64,000 bases of DNA, taken from NCBI GenBank assembly GCA_041584475.1, contig JBFHDX010000003.1:1-64000 (forward strand). Reading direction: 5' to 3'. This DNA comes from JBFHDX01 sp041584475. GTDB lineage: Bacteria; Pseudomonadota; Alphaproteobacteria; UBA8366; JADFVY01. The notes below the pieces were generated by a model. It was given only the letters and a program-made list of their open reading frames with translations. It searched no databases and was not told the DNA's origin. This document shows positions 31,459-39,278 of this stretch, piece after piece (positions within the stretch are counted from its first letter, which is position 1; every line of letters starts with the position of its first letter). The position numbers and the translations under genes are program-made.

Positions 31459-32349
31459 ATGGACTGGGACAAACTTCGAATTTTCCACGCGGTGGCCGAA
31501 GCGGGCAGCTTCACACATGCCGGCGAGGCGCTCAACCTGAGCCAGTCCGCGGTGAGCCGCCAGATCAGCGCGCTCGAAGAAAGTCTCCGGGTACCGCTGT
31601 TCCACCGTCACGCCCGCGGTCTGATCCTCACCGAGCAGGGTGACCTGCTGTTCCGCGCGGTCAAGGATGTATCGCACAAGCTCTCGATGGCCGAAGCCCT
31701 GATCTCGGAGAGCCGGGAGAGGCCGTCGGGCCCGTTGAAGATCACGACGACCGTGGCATTCGGCACGACCTGGCTGACCCCGCGCATCAAGGAATTCGTC
31801 GACCTGTTCCCGGAAATCGAGATCAGCCTGATCCTTACCGACGGGGCGCTCGATCTGAGCATGCGGCAAGCGGACGTCGCCATCCGCATGAGCCCGCCGC
31901 GCCAGCCCGACCTCGTCCAGCGGAACCTGATGACCGTCAACAGCCACGTCTACGCGTCACCGGACTACCTGGCCGAGCACGGCACGCCGCAGACCGCGCA
32001 GGAGCTCGACGAGCACGCGCTGATCGTCTACGGACGCGACCCCCCGCCGCCGGTGAGTTCCATCAACTGGCTGACGGAGGCCGGCGCCAGGCCGGAGCAC
32101 AAGCGGCACCCGGTCCTGCGGGTGAACAATCTTTACGGCATCTACCGGGCCGTGCGAAGCGGCCTCGGTCTCGCGGCGCTACCGGACTACATGGTGTCGG
32201 AGACATCCAGCCTGGTACGCGTCCTGCCCGAGCTCTCGGGCCCGGGTATCGAGGCCTATTTCGTGTATCCGGAGGAGCTGCGGCGTTCGAAGCGGGTGAG
32301 CGTCTTTCGCGATTTCCTGCTGCGCAAAGTCGCGGAAGGGAATTTTTGA
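31459..32349 (+). CDS. lsrB: LysR-family regulator, LsrB/VtlR type
   Basis: A 296-residue LysR protein. The N-terminus, MDWDKLRIFHAVAEAGSFTH followed by LSQSAVSRQISALE and LFHRHARGLILTEQG, closely resembles rhizobial LsrB and Brucella VtlR. The substrate-binding domain includes TTTVAFGTTWLTPRIKEF and GLGLAALPDYMV. LsrB/VtlR regulators act in redox and host-associated physiology and are known to control AbcR small RNAs encoded nearby. A structured small-RNA candidate lies 120 bases downstream, supporting the assignment. The symbol is given by similarity remembered, not by a search. Confidence 0.8.
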   Translation: MDWDKLRIFHAVAEAGSFTHAGEALNLSQSAVSRQISALEESLRVPLFHRHARGLILTEQGDLLFRAVKDVSHKLSMAEALISESRERPSGPLKITTTVAFGTTWLTPRIKEFVDLFPEIEISLILTDGALDLSMRQADVAIRMSPPRQPDLVQRNLMTVNSHVYASPDYLAEHGTPQTAQELDEHALIVYGRDPPPPVSSINWLTEAGARPEHKRHPVLRVNNLYGIYRAVRSGLGLAALPDYMVSETSSLVRVLPELSGPGIEAYFVYPEELRRSKRVSVFRDFLLRKVAEGNF

Positions 32350-32407
32350 CGCTGCCGCTCGTTAATAAGAACGTGCATAGACTGCCGACCGTGCCATGCG
32401 GTTTTTG

Positions 32408-32434
32408 CATACCAGAATTGTCTAATCTGGTATG
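32408..32434. promoter_or_regulatory. Palindrome CATACCAGA-N9-TCTGGTATG upstream of sRNA
   Basis: A perfect 9-base inverted repeat (arms 32408-32416 and 32426-32434) lies about 35 bases before the proposed small-RNA 5' region and 59 bases after the LysR stop. It has no U-tract, so it is unlikely to be a terminator. A regulator-binding site is more likely, and the adjacent LsrB-type protein is the obvious candidate. Confidence 0.5.
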
Positions 32435-32469
32435 GAAATGTTAACGGCACGCTCTTATGTCTTGATTAT

Positions 32470-32610
32470 CCTGGTGCGCTGCATATGTGCGGCGTCCTGG
32501 ATGGAGGTTATCGGCGCAAGGCCGGTAACCAAGGGTCTTCGGACCCTACGTCTCCCAGACGTGAAGCCTCCCTGTTCAACTTGCCGGGCCCGCGTGGCCC
32601 GGCATTTTTT
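32470..32610 (+). ncRNA. Candidate AbcR-like structured small RNA
   Basis: The stretch has no coding frame of interest but folds densely. Stems are 32477-32483 with 32488-32494; 32506-32515 with 32521-32530 (one G-U); 32532-32537 with 32542-32547 closed by a TTCG loop; 32548-32553 with 32557-32562 exposing CCC; and a final terminator hairpin. A CTCCC in the last stem-loop and CCTCCCT after it are anti-Shine-Dalgarno-like, as in AbcR RNAs. Its place next to an LsrB/VtlR gene matches AbcR loci. The 5' end is estimated. The family assignment is an inference; that it is a structured transcript with a terminator is well supported. Confidence 0.65.
32583..32610 (+). terminator. Rho-independent terminator of the small RNA
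   Basis: GCCGGGCC and GGCCCGGC form an 8-base GC stem with a CGCGT loop, followed by ATTTTTT. A second 8-base hairpin (32611-32618 with 32626-32633) comes directly after it, without a U-tract. Confidence 0.85.
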
Positions 32611-32651
32611 GCGCCGGCTTCCGGTGCCGGCGCCGTTGCCGCAGGCAGGCG

Positions 32652-33629
32652 TCACATGAACAGCGGTTCGCCCTCCAGTCCCTCATACAAATGTGCGACG
32701 AACTCGCCGTATCCGTTGTAAAGGCGCGTCGGGACCCTGCCATTGCCGAGCAGCCGCTCGGTGGCCTGACTCCAGCGCGGATGCGGCACCTCCGGGTTGA
32801 CATTGGCCCAGAACCCGTATTCCCGACCCTGCACGGTCTGCCAGAAATTCACTGGCCGTTTGTCGGTGAAGGTGAAGCGGACGATCGACTTGATCGACTT
32901 GAACCCATATTTCCAGGGAACCGCCAGCCTGAGCGGCGCGCCATTCTGCTTTGGCACGGGCTTGCCGTAGGCGCCGGTCACGAGGAAGGCGAGCTCGTTG
33001 GTCGCCTCCTCGATGGTGAGCCCTTCGATGTAGGGCCACGGATACCAGATCTGCCGCAGGCCCGGCATCGTCTCACGATCCGCGAGCGTCTCCATTTCGA
33101 CGTAGCGGGCGGCAGACAGCGGCCGCGCCATGTCGACCAGCGCCTTGAACGCGAAGCCGCTCCACGGCACGTCCATCGACCAGGCCTCGACGCAGCGGTG
33201 CCGGTAGAGCCGCTCTTCCAGCGGCATGCGCCGCAACAGATCGTCGATCGCGATCGTCATCGGCTGTTCGACAAGACCGTCGATGCGCACCTCCCACGGC
33301 CGGATCCTCAGCGCCTGCGCCCGCTCGGAAATCTCCTTGTGGCTGCCGAACTCGTAGAAATTGTTGTAGGTGGTCGCGAGCTTTTCGTCGGTAATCGGCC
33401 GATCCAGGCGATAGCGAAGATTGCGCATGACCGGGTACAGCCCGGCCGAGGGGTCGGCTTCGGCCCGCGCCTCCTGCTTGCAGCCGGCGAGCAGGGTGCC
33501 GACGCCGCCGGCGAGCAAGACCGGGCCGAGGCCCATCGCCTTTACGATCTCACGACGCCGCAGGAACAGCGATTCGTCGGTCGCCTCGCGCTCGGGCCGT
33601 TCCCAGCCGCGCGGATTCCTGATCAGCAT
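32652..33629 (-). CDS. msrP: Periplasmic methionine-sulfoxide reductase catalytic subunit MsrP (YedY-type)
   Basis: A 325-residue molybdopterin enzyme. The N-terminus has a Tat-like FLRRREIVKAMGLG followed by a hydrophobic stretch. The molybdenum-ligating Cys146 lies in RHRCVEAWSMDVPWSGF. Other family segments are YNNFYEFGSHKE, YPWPYIEGL and KYGFKSIKSI. MsrP repairs oxidised methionine in periplasmic proteins using electrons from the membrane heme protein MsrQ. No msrQ is next to it. Two inverted repeats lie upstream (33658-33712). The molybdopterin genes at 53.2-55.7 kb could supply its cofactor. Confidence 0.94.
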   Translation of the reverse strand: MLIRNPRGWERPEREATDESLFLRRREIVKAMGLGPVLLAGGVGTLLAGCKQEARAEADPSAGLYPVMRNLRYRLDRPITDEKLATTYNNFYEFGSHKEISERAQALRIRPWEVRIDGLVEQPMTIAIDDLLRRMPLEERLYRHRCVEAWSMDVPWSGFAFKALVDMARPLSAARYVEMETLADRETMPGLRQIWYPWPYIEGLTIEEATNELAFLVTGAYGKPVPKQNGAPLRLAVPWKYGFKSIKSIVRFTFTDKRPVNFWQTVQGREYGFWANVNPEVPHPRWSQATERLLGNGRVPTRLYNGYGEFVAHLYEGLEGEPLFM

Positions 33630-33657
33630 GGATCCTGTCTCCTCAATTGCCGTCAGA

Positions 33658-33712
33658 CCCTCGCATTACAGCGAGGGTGTCACGAAATTCTCACGAGTCA
33701 CAAACATGTGAC
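33658..33712. promoter_or_regulatory. Two inverted repeats upstream of msrP
   Basis: CCCTCGC (33658-33664) pairs perfectly with GCGAGGG (33671-33677), and GTCACA (33697-33702) pairs with TGTGAC (33707-33712). Between them TCACGA occurs twice. All lie within 85 bases of the msrP start. The first could be a leader hairpin; the second looks like an operator. Confidence 0.4.
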
Positions 33713-33801
33713 CATGACGGACGCGGACAAGCTCCCGCCGAAGGGCGGTGGCCGATGACGAGCGATCCGTCAGTGACCCCCGTCGGGCCTGGCGAACCCG
33801 C

Positions 33802-35823
33802 TCAGGCGGCGCGCTGGCGGTTGGCGATCACGTCGTCCGCGAGGCGACCCGTGAGTTCCGACAGATGGTCGAATTTCCAGACATAGGTGCCGACGCCGAA
33901 GGTCAGCGAGCGCAGCTCGATGATGATGTCGTGCAGCTCCGCCTGCGGCATGTGGGCGACGACTTCGTCCCAGCCCGACCAGCCGGCCTTCGCGTCGAAG
34001 CCCAGGATCTGACCGCGACGTTTGCTGATCAGTCCCTGCACCTTCGCGGTGTAGCTGTTCGGCACATAGACATGGACCTCGCAGATCGGCTCGAGCAGCA
34101 CCGGATCGCATTGCGGGATCGCATCCTTCATGCCCTGTATCGCGGCGAGCTTGAAGGCCATGTCCGAGCTGTCGACGCTGTGGTACTGGCCGTCGAACAG
34201 GTTGACCGCGAAATCGACCAGCGGGAAGCCGAGCGGACCTTCCTGCATGTACTCCCGGACGCCCGCCTCGACCGCCGGGATGTACTGGCGAGGCACGGCG
34301 CCGCCGGTGATCGATTCGCTGAACTCGAACCCCGTGCCGCGCCGTAGCGGCTTGACCTCGATCTGCACGTCGCCGAACTGTCCGTGTCCGCCGCTCTGTT
34401 TCTTGTGACGGGCGTGCTGCTTGATGCCCTTGCGGATCGTCTCCTTGTAGGGAGTCTGCGGACGCCGGCTGTCGACCGCAACGTTGTAGCGATTGGCGAG
34501 GCGATCGGCGGCGACCTGAAGGTGGATTTCACCCTGCCCCCACAGAATCATCTCGCGCGTGTCCTGGCTGTGCTCGACGCTCAGCGACGCATCCTCGTCC
34601 ATCAGCCGCTGCAGCGCAGCGGACAGCTTGACTTCGTCTTCCCGCTTCTTCGGCGTGATCGCGAAGGCATAGACCGGTTGTGCCGGCTCCGGCCAGGAAA
34701 TCCCATCGACCGGGCCCGATGTCGACAAGGTCTGCCCGGTCGAGACCTCGTCCATCCGGCCCAGGGCGACGATGTCTCCGGCCACGGCCGCCGGCACCTT
34801 CGAGAGGGTGTGCCCGACCATGCGATTGAGACCGCTGACCTTGTGATCCCCGAAACTCATGCCGTCCTTGACGGTACCGCGGAAGACCCGGGCCAGCGAG
34901 GTCTTGCCCGTATGCGGCATGTGGTAGGTCTTGAACACCTGGACCAGCGGCTCGCCGGCGGGGGCGCCGAGCCGCGCCACGGCCTTGTCGACCTCCGGGG
35001 TTTCGTGGCGCAGCGCCTTCATCAAACGGTGCACGCCGTTCATCTGCTCGGCCGCTCCCAGGAAGACGGGCACGATCAGGTCCTGCTCGAGATCCTTGGT
35101 CAGGTGGCCGTAGATCTCGCTCTTTCCGGGCACGACGTCCTCGAGCAGCTGCTCGAGCAGCGTGTCGTCGAAGTCGGCCAGGGTTTCCAGCAGTTCCTGA
35201 CGCGCGACGGCCTCGCGATCGCTCATGTCGCCCGGGATCGAGATCAGCTCCGAGGCATGGCCCGGCTTGAACTGGTAGGCCCGCTCGGACACCAGATCGA
35301 CGTAGCCGGTGATCGACTCGCCCTTGCGGATCGGTACCTCGCGCAGCACCAGCTTGCGCGACGAGACCGACTGCAGCGCCTCGAGCATGTCGCTTATCCG
35401 CACGTCCGCATTGTCTAGCTTGTTGATGAACACCATGTGCGGGATTTCGTGCTCGTCGAGGAAGTGGAAGAGCGGCGCGAGCGTCATCGCGCGCTGGACC
35501 TCGGGGTCGCAGACGACGACCGCGACATCGGCGACCATCAGCGCCGACCGGGTGTCGTTCCAGAATTCCACCGACCCGGGACAATCGAGGAAATGCCAAG
35601 TCTCGCCGAGGAACTCGGCCGTCGCCGGCGTTACCTCCACGCTCATGTTGCGGGCGCGCGCCTCGGCCGATGCGTCACCTACCGTATTCCCGTCCTTCTG
35701 ATTGCCCCGGCGTTCGGTCGCGCCGCACGTGTACAGGAGCGATTCCATGAGCGTCGTCTTGCCGCTGAGATAGGGCCCCACGAGCGCTGCAACGCGTGGA
35801 GCCGCGGTTTTCGTGCCGGGCAT
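33802..35823 (-). CDS. EF-G-like translational GTPase (FusA2-type)
   Basis: The 673-residue protein starts at ATG 35823 after GGAG; the frame continues upstream but only as a shadow of the next gene. The GTPase domain has GPYLSGKTTL (P-loop), FLDCPGSVEF (G3) and INKLDNADV (G4), and the usual EF-G domains II-V follow, including GGAVPRQYIPAVEAGVRE. The P-loop departs from the canonical AHVDHGKTT and the switch I region appears reduced, which marks the divergent EF-G-like family rather than the main fusA, which normally sits with rpsL, rpsG and tuf. Its role is not established. Confidence 0.88.
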   Translation of the reverse strand: MPGTKTAAPRVAALVGPYLSGKTTLMESLLYTCGATERRGNQKDGNTVGDASAEARARNMSVEVTPATAEFLGETWHFLDCPGSVEFWNDTRSALMVADVAVVVCDPEVQRAMTLAPLFHFLDEHEIPHMVFINKLDNADVRISDMLEALQSVSSRKLVLREVPIRKGESITGYVDLVSERAYQFKPGHASELISIPGDMSDREAVARQELLETLADFDDTLLEQLLEDVVPGKSEIYGHLTKDLEQDLIVPVFLGAAEQMNGVHRLMKALRHETPEVDKAVARLGAPAGEPLVQVFKTYHMPHTGKTSLARVFRGTVKDGMSFGDHKVSGLNRMVGHTLSKVPAAVAGDIVALGRMDEVSTGQTLSTSGPVDGISWPEPAQPVYAFAITPKKREDEVKLSAALQRLMDEDASLSVEHSQDTREMILWGQGEIHLQVAADRLANRYNVAVDSRRPQTPYKETIRKGIKQHARHKKQSGGHGQFGDVQIEVKPLRRGTGFEFSESITGGAVPRQYIPAVEAGVREYMQEGPLGFPLVDFAVNLFDGQYHSVDSSDMAFKLAAIQGMKDAIPQCDPVLLEPICEVHVYVPNSYTAKVQGLISKRRGQILGFDAKAGWSGWDEVVAHMPQAELHDIIIELRSLTFGVGTYVWKFDHLSELTGRLADDVIANRQRAA

Positions 35824-35978
35824 GTGCTTCTCCTTTCCGGATCCTTCACCTTCGCGGCGGCGCCGGCGCGCGCGGACCGCGGCGGCGCCGTTCCCTGTCG
35901 CCTTCATGCTCCCATTGGCGACCCTGTCGATGCAAGGAGAATTCGAGCGGCACGGCGCCGCCGGCGGCGGACGCGCGG

Positions 35979-36896
35979 TTACGCTCGCTCGAGGTGCAGC
36001 ACGCCCTCGCTGACGGCGACGGCCCCGCCGCCGACGCGGACCGCCGTTACGTGCGCACCTTCCACGTCGGCCTCGAGTTCGATCAGGCTCGGCCGGCCCA
36101 TATCCTCCCCCTGCGCGATGCGCCAGCGATTCGTGCCGGCCCGATGCCGTTTCGTCTCCACCAGGTATCCGGCGAGGGCCGCCGCGGCCGACCCCGTCGC
36201 CGGATCCTCCGCGATGCCCATCCCTGGCGAGAACATGCGCGCGTGCAAGTCGGGCCCGCGGCCGCCCGACCCCGGACAGAACAGGAATACGGGCGATGCC
36301 CAGAAATCCGCGAGCAGCCGTTCCCAGAGGTCCATGCGCAGCCGGGCGCGCGCCAGCGCCGCGCGGTCGGCCAGCCGCACGAAGACGAACGGCACACCGC
36401 AGGAATAGGCCCGCGGGCGGTCGGCTTCGCCGAGGACGTCGCCGGCATCGAGCGAGAGCATCTCTGCCAGAGCCGCGGCAGCGGGCGCCGGCGGCCCAGG
36501 TTCGGGCAGCTGCGCCGTCGTGAATTGCGCGAAGACGGGTCGCCCACCGTCGGCGCGGATCGTCACGGGGACCGGTCCGACCCCTTCTTCGAGAATCGCC
36601 TCGGTCGAGTCGCCGGACAGACGGATGCGGCCGCTCCAGGCGAGCACGAGCGCCGTGCCAACGGTCGGGTGCCCGGCGAACGGCAGTTCGGCCGAAGGCG
36701 TGAAGATGCGCAGCCGCGCCGCATGGGCGGACTCCTCCGGCGGCAGTACGAACACCGTCTCGGACAGGTTCATCTCGCGCGCGATCCGCTGCATCTTGGC
36801 ATCGTCGATCCCCTCGCCGTCGGGGAACACGGCCAGCGGATTGCCGCCGAACATCCGGTCGGTGAATACGTCGGCGGTATGGAATCGGTACGACAT
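35979..36896 (-). CDS. PhzF-family isomerase/epimerase
   Basis: The start at ATG 36896 gives 305 residues beginning MSYRFHTADVFTDRMFGGNP. PhzF-fold features are NPLAVF, IAREMNLSETVFV, FTPSAELPFAGHPTVG (with the presumed catalytic Glu) and EDPATGSAAAALAGYL. Relatives are isomerases with a diaminopimelate-epimerase-like fold; only some act in phenazine synthesis, and no phz genes are here. It lies 17 bases after the ketopantoate-reductase gene, so it is probably in one operon with that gene and the aminotransferase. Confidence 0.9.
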   Translation of the reverse strand: MSYRFHTADVFTDRMFGGNPLAVFPDGEGIDDAKMQRIAREMNLSETVFVLPPEESAHAARLRIFTPSAELPFAGHPTVGTALVLAWSGRIRLSGDSTEAILEEGVGPVPVTIRADGGRPVFAQFTTAQLPEPGPPAPAAAALAEMLSLDAGDVLGEADRPRAYSCGVPFVFVRLADRAALARARLRMDLWERLLADFWASPVFLFCPGSGGRGPDLHARMFSPGMGIAEDPATGSAAAALAGYLVETKRHRAGTNRWRIAQGEDMGRPSLIELEADVEGAHVTAVRVGGGAVAVSEGVLHLERA

Positions 36897-36913
36897 GCGA
36901 AGTCCCCCCGGGG

Positions 36914-37834
36914 TCAGGCGTGGCCCGCGGCATGGAGCTTGAGCGCCGCGTAGACAATCGCGTTGGCCGGCGTCGCGAGTCCGAGCTCGCGCCCGAGCCG
37001 GACCACGGCGCCGGACAGCCACGGCAGCTCGAGCCGGTTGCCGCGCTCGAGGTCGCCCAGCATCGATGCCTTCATCGCTGCGGGCAGCCCTTCCGAAAAA
37101 CGCATGAGGTCCGCGATCAGCGTGTCGGGCAAGCCGACGGCCCTGGCGCGCCCGACCGTCGCGGTTTCCTCCATCAGCGCGACAAACAGGGCGCGTGTGT
37201 CGGGGTCGCCGAGAATCGCACCGATCGGCATGCGCGTGACCGACGTGGCGCCCGAAAGCCCCACCAGGAACACGAACTTCTCCCAGATGTCGGTCTCGAT
37301 GGCGTCGCTGAGCTTCGTCTCGAATCCCGCCCGCAGGCAGGCCGCGTGGAGTCGCTCGAGTCGCGCGCTGCGCGAGCCGTCGAGTTCACCGAAGGTAAGC
37401 CGGGCGAGCGTTCCGTTCTGTCGGATCACGCCGGGCGCCTCGATCAATGCGGCGATATGCGCGACACCGCCGACCGCATGCGCGGCACCGAGCACGCGAC
37501 CGATGGCCGCTTCGCCGTCGACGCCGTTCTGCAGGCAGACCACGCCGGTGGCCGGACCGACCAGCGGTCGGCATGCCTCGGCAGCCGACTCGGTGTCCCA
37601 CAGCTTGACCGCGAAGAGCACGATATCGACGGGCCCCACCTGCGCCGGGTCGTCCGTCGCGCTGGCCGGCCGCACGAGCATGTCGCCTGCCGGTGCCAGC
37701 ACCTTGAGGCCGGCGGCGCGGATCGCCTGCAGGTGAGCGCCGCGGGCGATGAAGGTGACGTCCTCCCCGGCGAGCGCCAGCCGGGCCCCGAACCAGCCAC
37801 CGACCCCGCCCGTGCCCATGACCGCGATCTTCAT
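36914..37834 (-). CDS. panE: 2-dehydropantoate 2-reductase (ApbA/PanE family)
   Basis: A 306-residue NADPH enzyme. The N-terminal Rossmann motif is MGTGGVGGWFGARLA; later family signatures are LFAVKLWDTE, LQNGVDGE, the catalytic-Lys region IWEKFVFLV, and a C-terminal KASMLGDLERGNRLEL. The family reduces ketopantoate to pantoate for coenzyme A, though many paralogues have other substrates. It sits 18 bases after the aminotransferase gene and 17 before phzF. The family call is firm, the physiological substrate less so. Confidence 0.87.
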   Translation of the reverse strand: MKIAVMGTGGVGGWFGARLALAGEDVTFIARGAHLQAIRAAGLKVLAPAGDMLVRPASATDDPAQVGPVDIVLFAVKLWDTESAAEACRPLVGPATGVVCLQNGVDGEAAIGRVLGAAHAVGGVAHIAALIEAPGVIRQNGTLARLTFGELDGSRSARLERLHAACLRAGFETKLSDAIETDIWEKFVFLVGLSGATSVTRMPIGAILGDPDTRALFVALMEETATVGRARAVGLPDTLIADLMRFSEGLPAAMKASMLGDLERGNRLELPWLSGAVVRLGRELGLATPANAIVYAALKLHAAGHA

Positions 37835-37852
37835 GTCGCGCCTGCCGCGACC

Positions 37853-39055
37853 TCAGCGCAAGTCGGCGCAGGCGCGCTGGATACGGCGGCACGCCTCCTC
37901 CAGCAGCTCGGTCGAGGTCGCGTAGGATATGCGGAAATGCGGGCTGAGCCCGAACGCCTCGCCGTGCACCGCCGCGACGCCCTGGGCCTCGAGCAGGTAG
38001 CTGATGAAATTCTCGTCGGTGTTGATCGTCCTGCCGTCGGGCGTCTCCCGGCCGATCGTCCCGGCGCAGGACGGGTAGACGTAGAACGCTCCCTCGGGAG
38101 TCGCACAGTTGAGCCCGGTGGCCTGGTTCAACATCGACACGACGAGATCGCGGCGCTCCTTGAACACCTTGTTGTTCGCGGCGATGAACGCGTGGTCGCC
38201 GTCGAGCGCCGCAACGGAGGCCCACTGGCTGATCGTCGAGGTGCTGGTCGTCGATTGCGACTGGATCTTGTTCATCGCCCTGATCACCTCGACCGGTCCG
38301 GCGGCGTAACCGACGCGCCAGCCGGTCATGCAGTAGGCCTTGCTCAAACCGTTCAGCGTCAACGTGCGGTCGTACAGCTCGGGCACGACCTGAGCGATGG
38401 TGGAGAATTCGAAGCCGTCATAAATGATGAATTCGTACATGTCGTCGGTCATCACCCACACATGGTCGTGCCGCTTCAGCACCTCGCCGAGCGCCCGCAG
38501 ATCGTCTCGCGTATAGGCGGCGCCGCTCGGGTTCGACGGCGAGTTCAGGATCAGCCATTTGGTCTTCGGCGTGATCGCCCGCTCGAGCGCCGCCGGGGTC
38601 AGTTTGAAGCCCTCGGACTCCGGGCAGTCGACGAAAACCGGTTCGCCTTCCGCCAGCAGCGTGATGTCCGGATAGCTGACCCAATAGGGCGCCGGAATGA
38701 CGACCTGGTCACCCGGATTCAGCGTCGCCATCAGCGCGTTGTAGATGGTCTGTTTGCCGCCGCAACCGACGGTGATCTGGTCCGGCGTATAGCCGAGCCC
38801 GTTGTCGCGTTGCAGCTTGTCGCAGATGGCGCGCCGAAGTTCGCCGACACCCGCGACCGGCGCGTATTTGGTCTTGCCCTCGGCCATCGCCTTACGCGCC
38901 GCTTCCTTGATGTGCTCCGGCGTGTCGAAATCGGGCTCGCCGGCGCCCAGACCGATGACGTCCGCGCCGGCGGCCTTCATCTCGGCGGCCTTGTTCGACA
39001 CGGAGATCGTGGGCGAGGGCTTGATGCGGGACAGGCGGTCGGCGATGAAGGCCAT
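37853..39055 (-). CDS. aatA: Aspartate aminotransferase (class I/II, PLP)
   Basis: The start at ATG 39055 follows GGGAG and gives 400 residues (MAFIADRLSRIKPSPT). PLP-enzyme motifs include GLGAGEPDFDTP, the SNPSG segment, DDMYEFIIYDG and the PLP lysine in LNGLSKAYCMTGWRVGY. The sequence is typical of the AAT-Ib type of alphaproteobacteria, which transfers amino groups between aspartate and 2-oxoglutarate and may also use prephenate. It is the first gene of the short aatA-panE-phzF run. Confidence 0.93.
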   Translation of the reverse strand: MAFIADRLSRIKPSPTISVSNKAAEMKAAGADVIGLGAGEPDFDTPEHIKEAARKAMAEGKTKYAPVAGVGELRRAICDKLQRDNGLGYTPDQITVGCGGKQTIYNALMATLNPGDQVVIPAPYWVSYPDITLLAEGEPVFVDCPESEGFKLTPAALERAITPKTKWLILNSPSNPSGAAYTRDDLRALGEVLKRHDHVWVMTDDMYEFIIYDGFEFSTIAQVVPELYDRTLTLNGLSKAYCMTGWRVGYAAGPVEVIRAMNKIQSQSTTSTSTISQWASVAALDGDHAFIAANNKVFKERRDLVVSMLNQATGLNCATPEGAFYVYPSCAGTIGRETPDGRTINTDENFISYLLEAQGVAAVHGEAFGLSPHFRISYATSTELLEEACRRIQRACADLR

Positions 39056-39278
39056 GGCACGGCTCCCTGTGACGTGTTGACGTCGTTCGTTGCGCCGCAC
39101 CCTAGTCCTCTCGCGACGCACGTTCAACGGCCAACGCGCATATCCTGGCGCTGAAGACGACCGTCCGCACGACTGGTGCCGACCGATGCCCGACCAGACG
39201 CACCGAGCGAACCGGAGAGCGGCGGCCCGCCGTCGGGGCGGCGCCGACCCGAATGCGGGGTCGAGTCGATTTCGGATC

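Noticed and set aside
32408..32434. Terminator of the LysR gene
   Set aside because: The palindrome has a 9-base loop and no U-tract on either strand, so a protein-binding site is more likely.
32470..32610. 4.5S SRP RNA, 6S RNA or tmRNA
   Set aside because: None of the hallmark sequences (the SRP GGAA tetraloop region, the 6S central bubble, the tmRNA tRNA-like ends) could be found; the fold is a chain of short hairpins.
35824..36957. Extension of the EF-G-like frame upstream to 36957 (1051 codons)
   Set aside because: The extra part overlaps phzF out of frame and has no conserved sequence; ATG 35823 has a good GGAG site and matches the family N-terminus.
36920..39154. A 744-codon plus-strand frame opposite the panE and aatA genes
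   Set aside because: Arg/Asp/His-rich low-plausibility translation without motifs; the minus strand carries well-conserved enzymes over the same bases.
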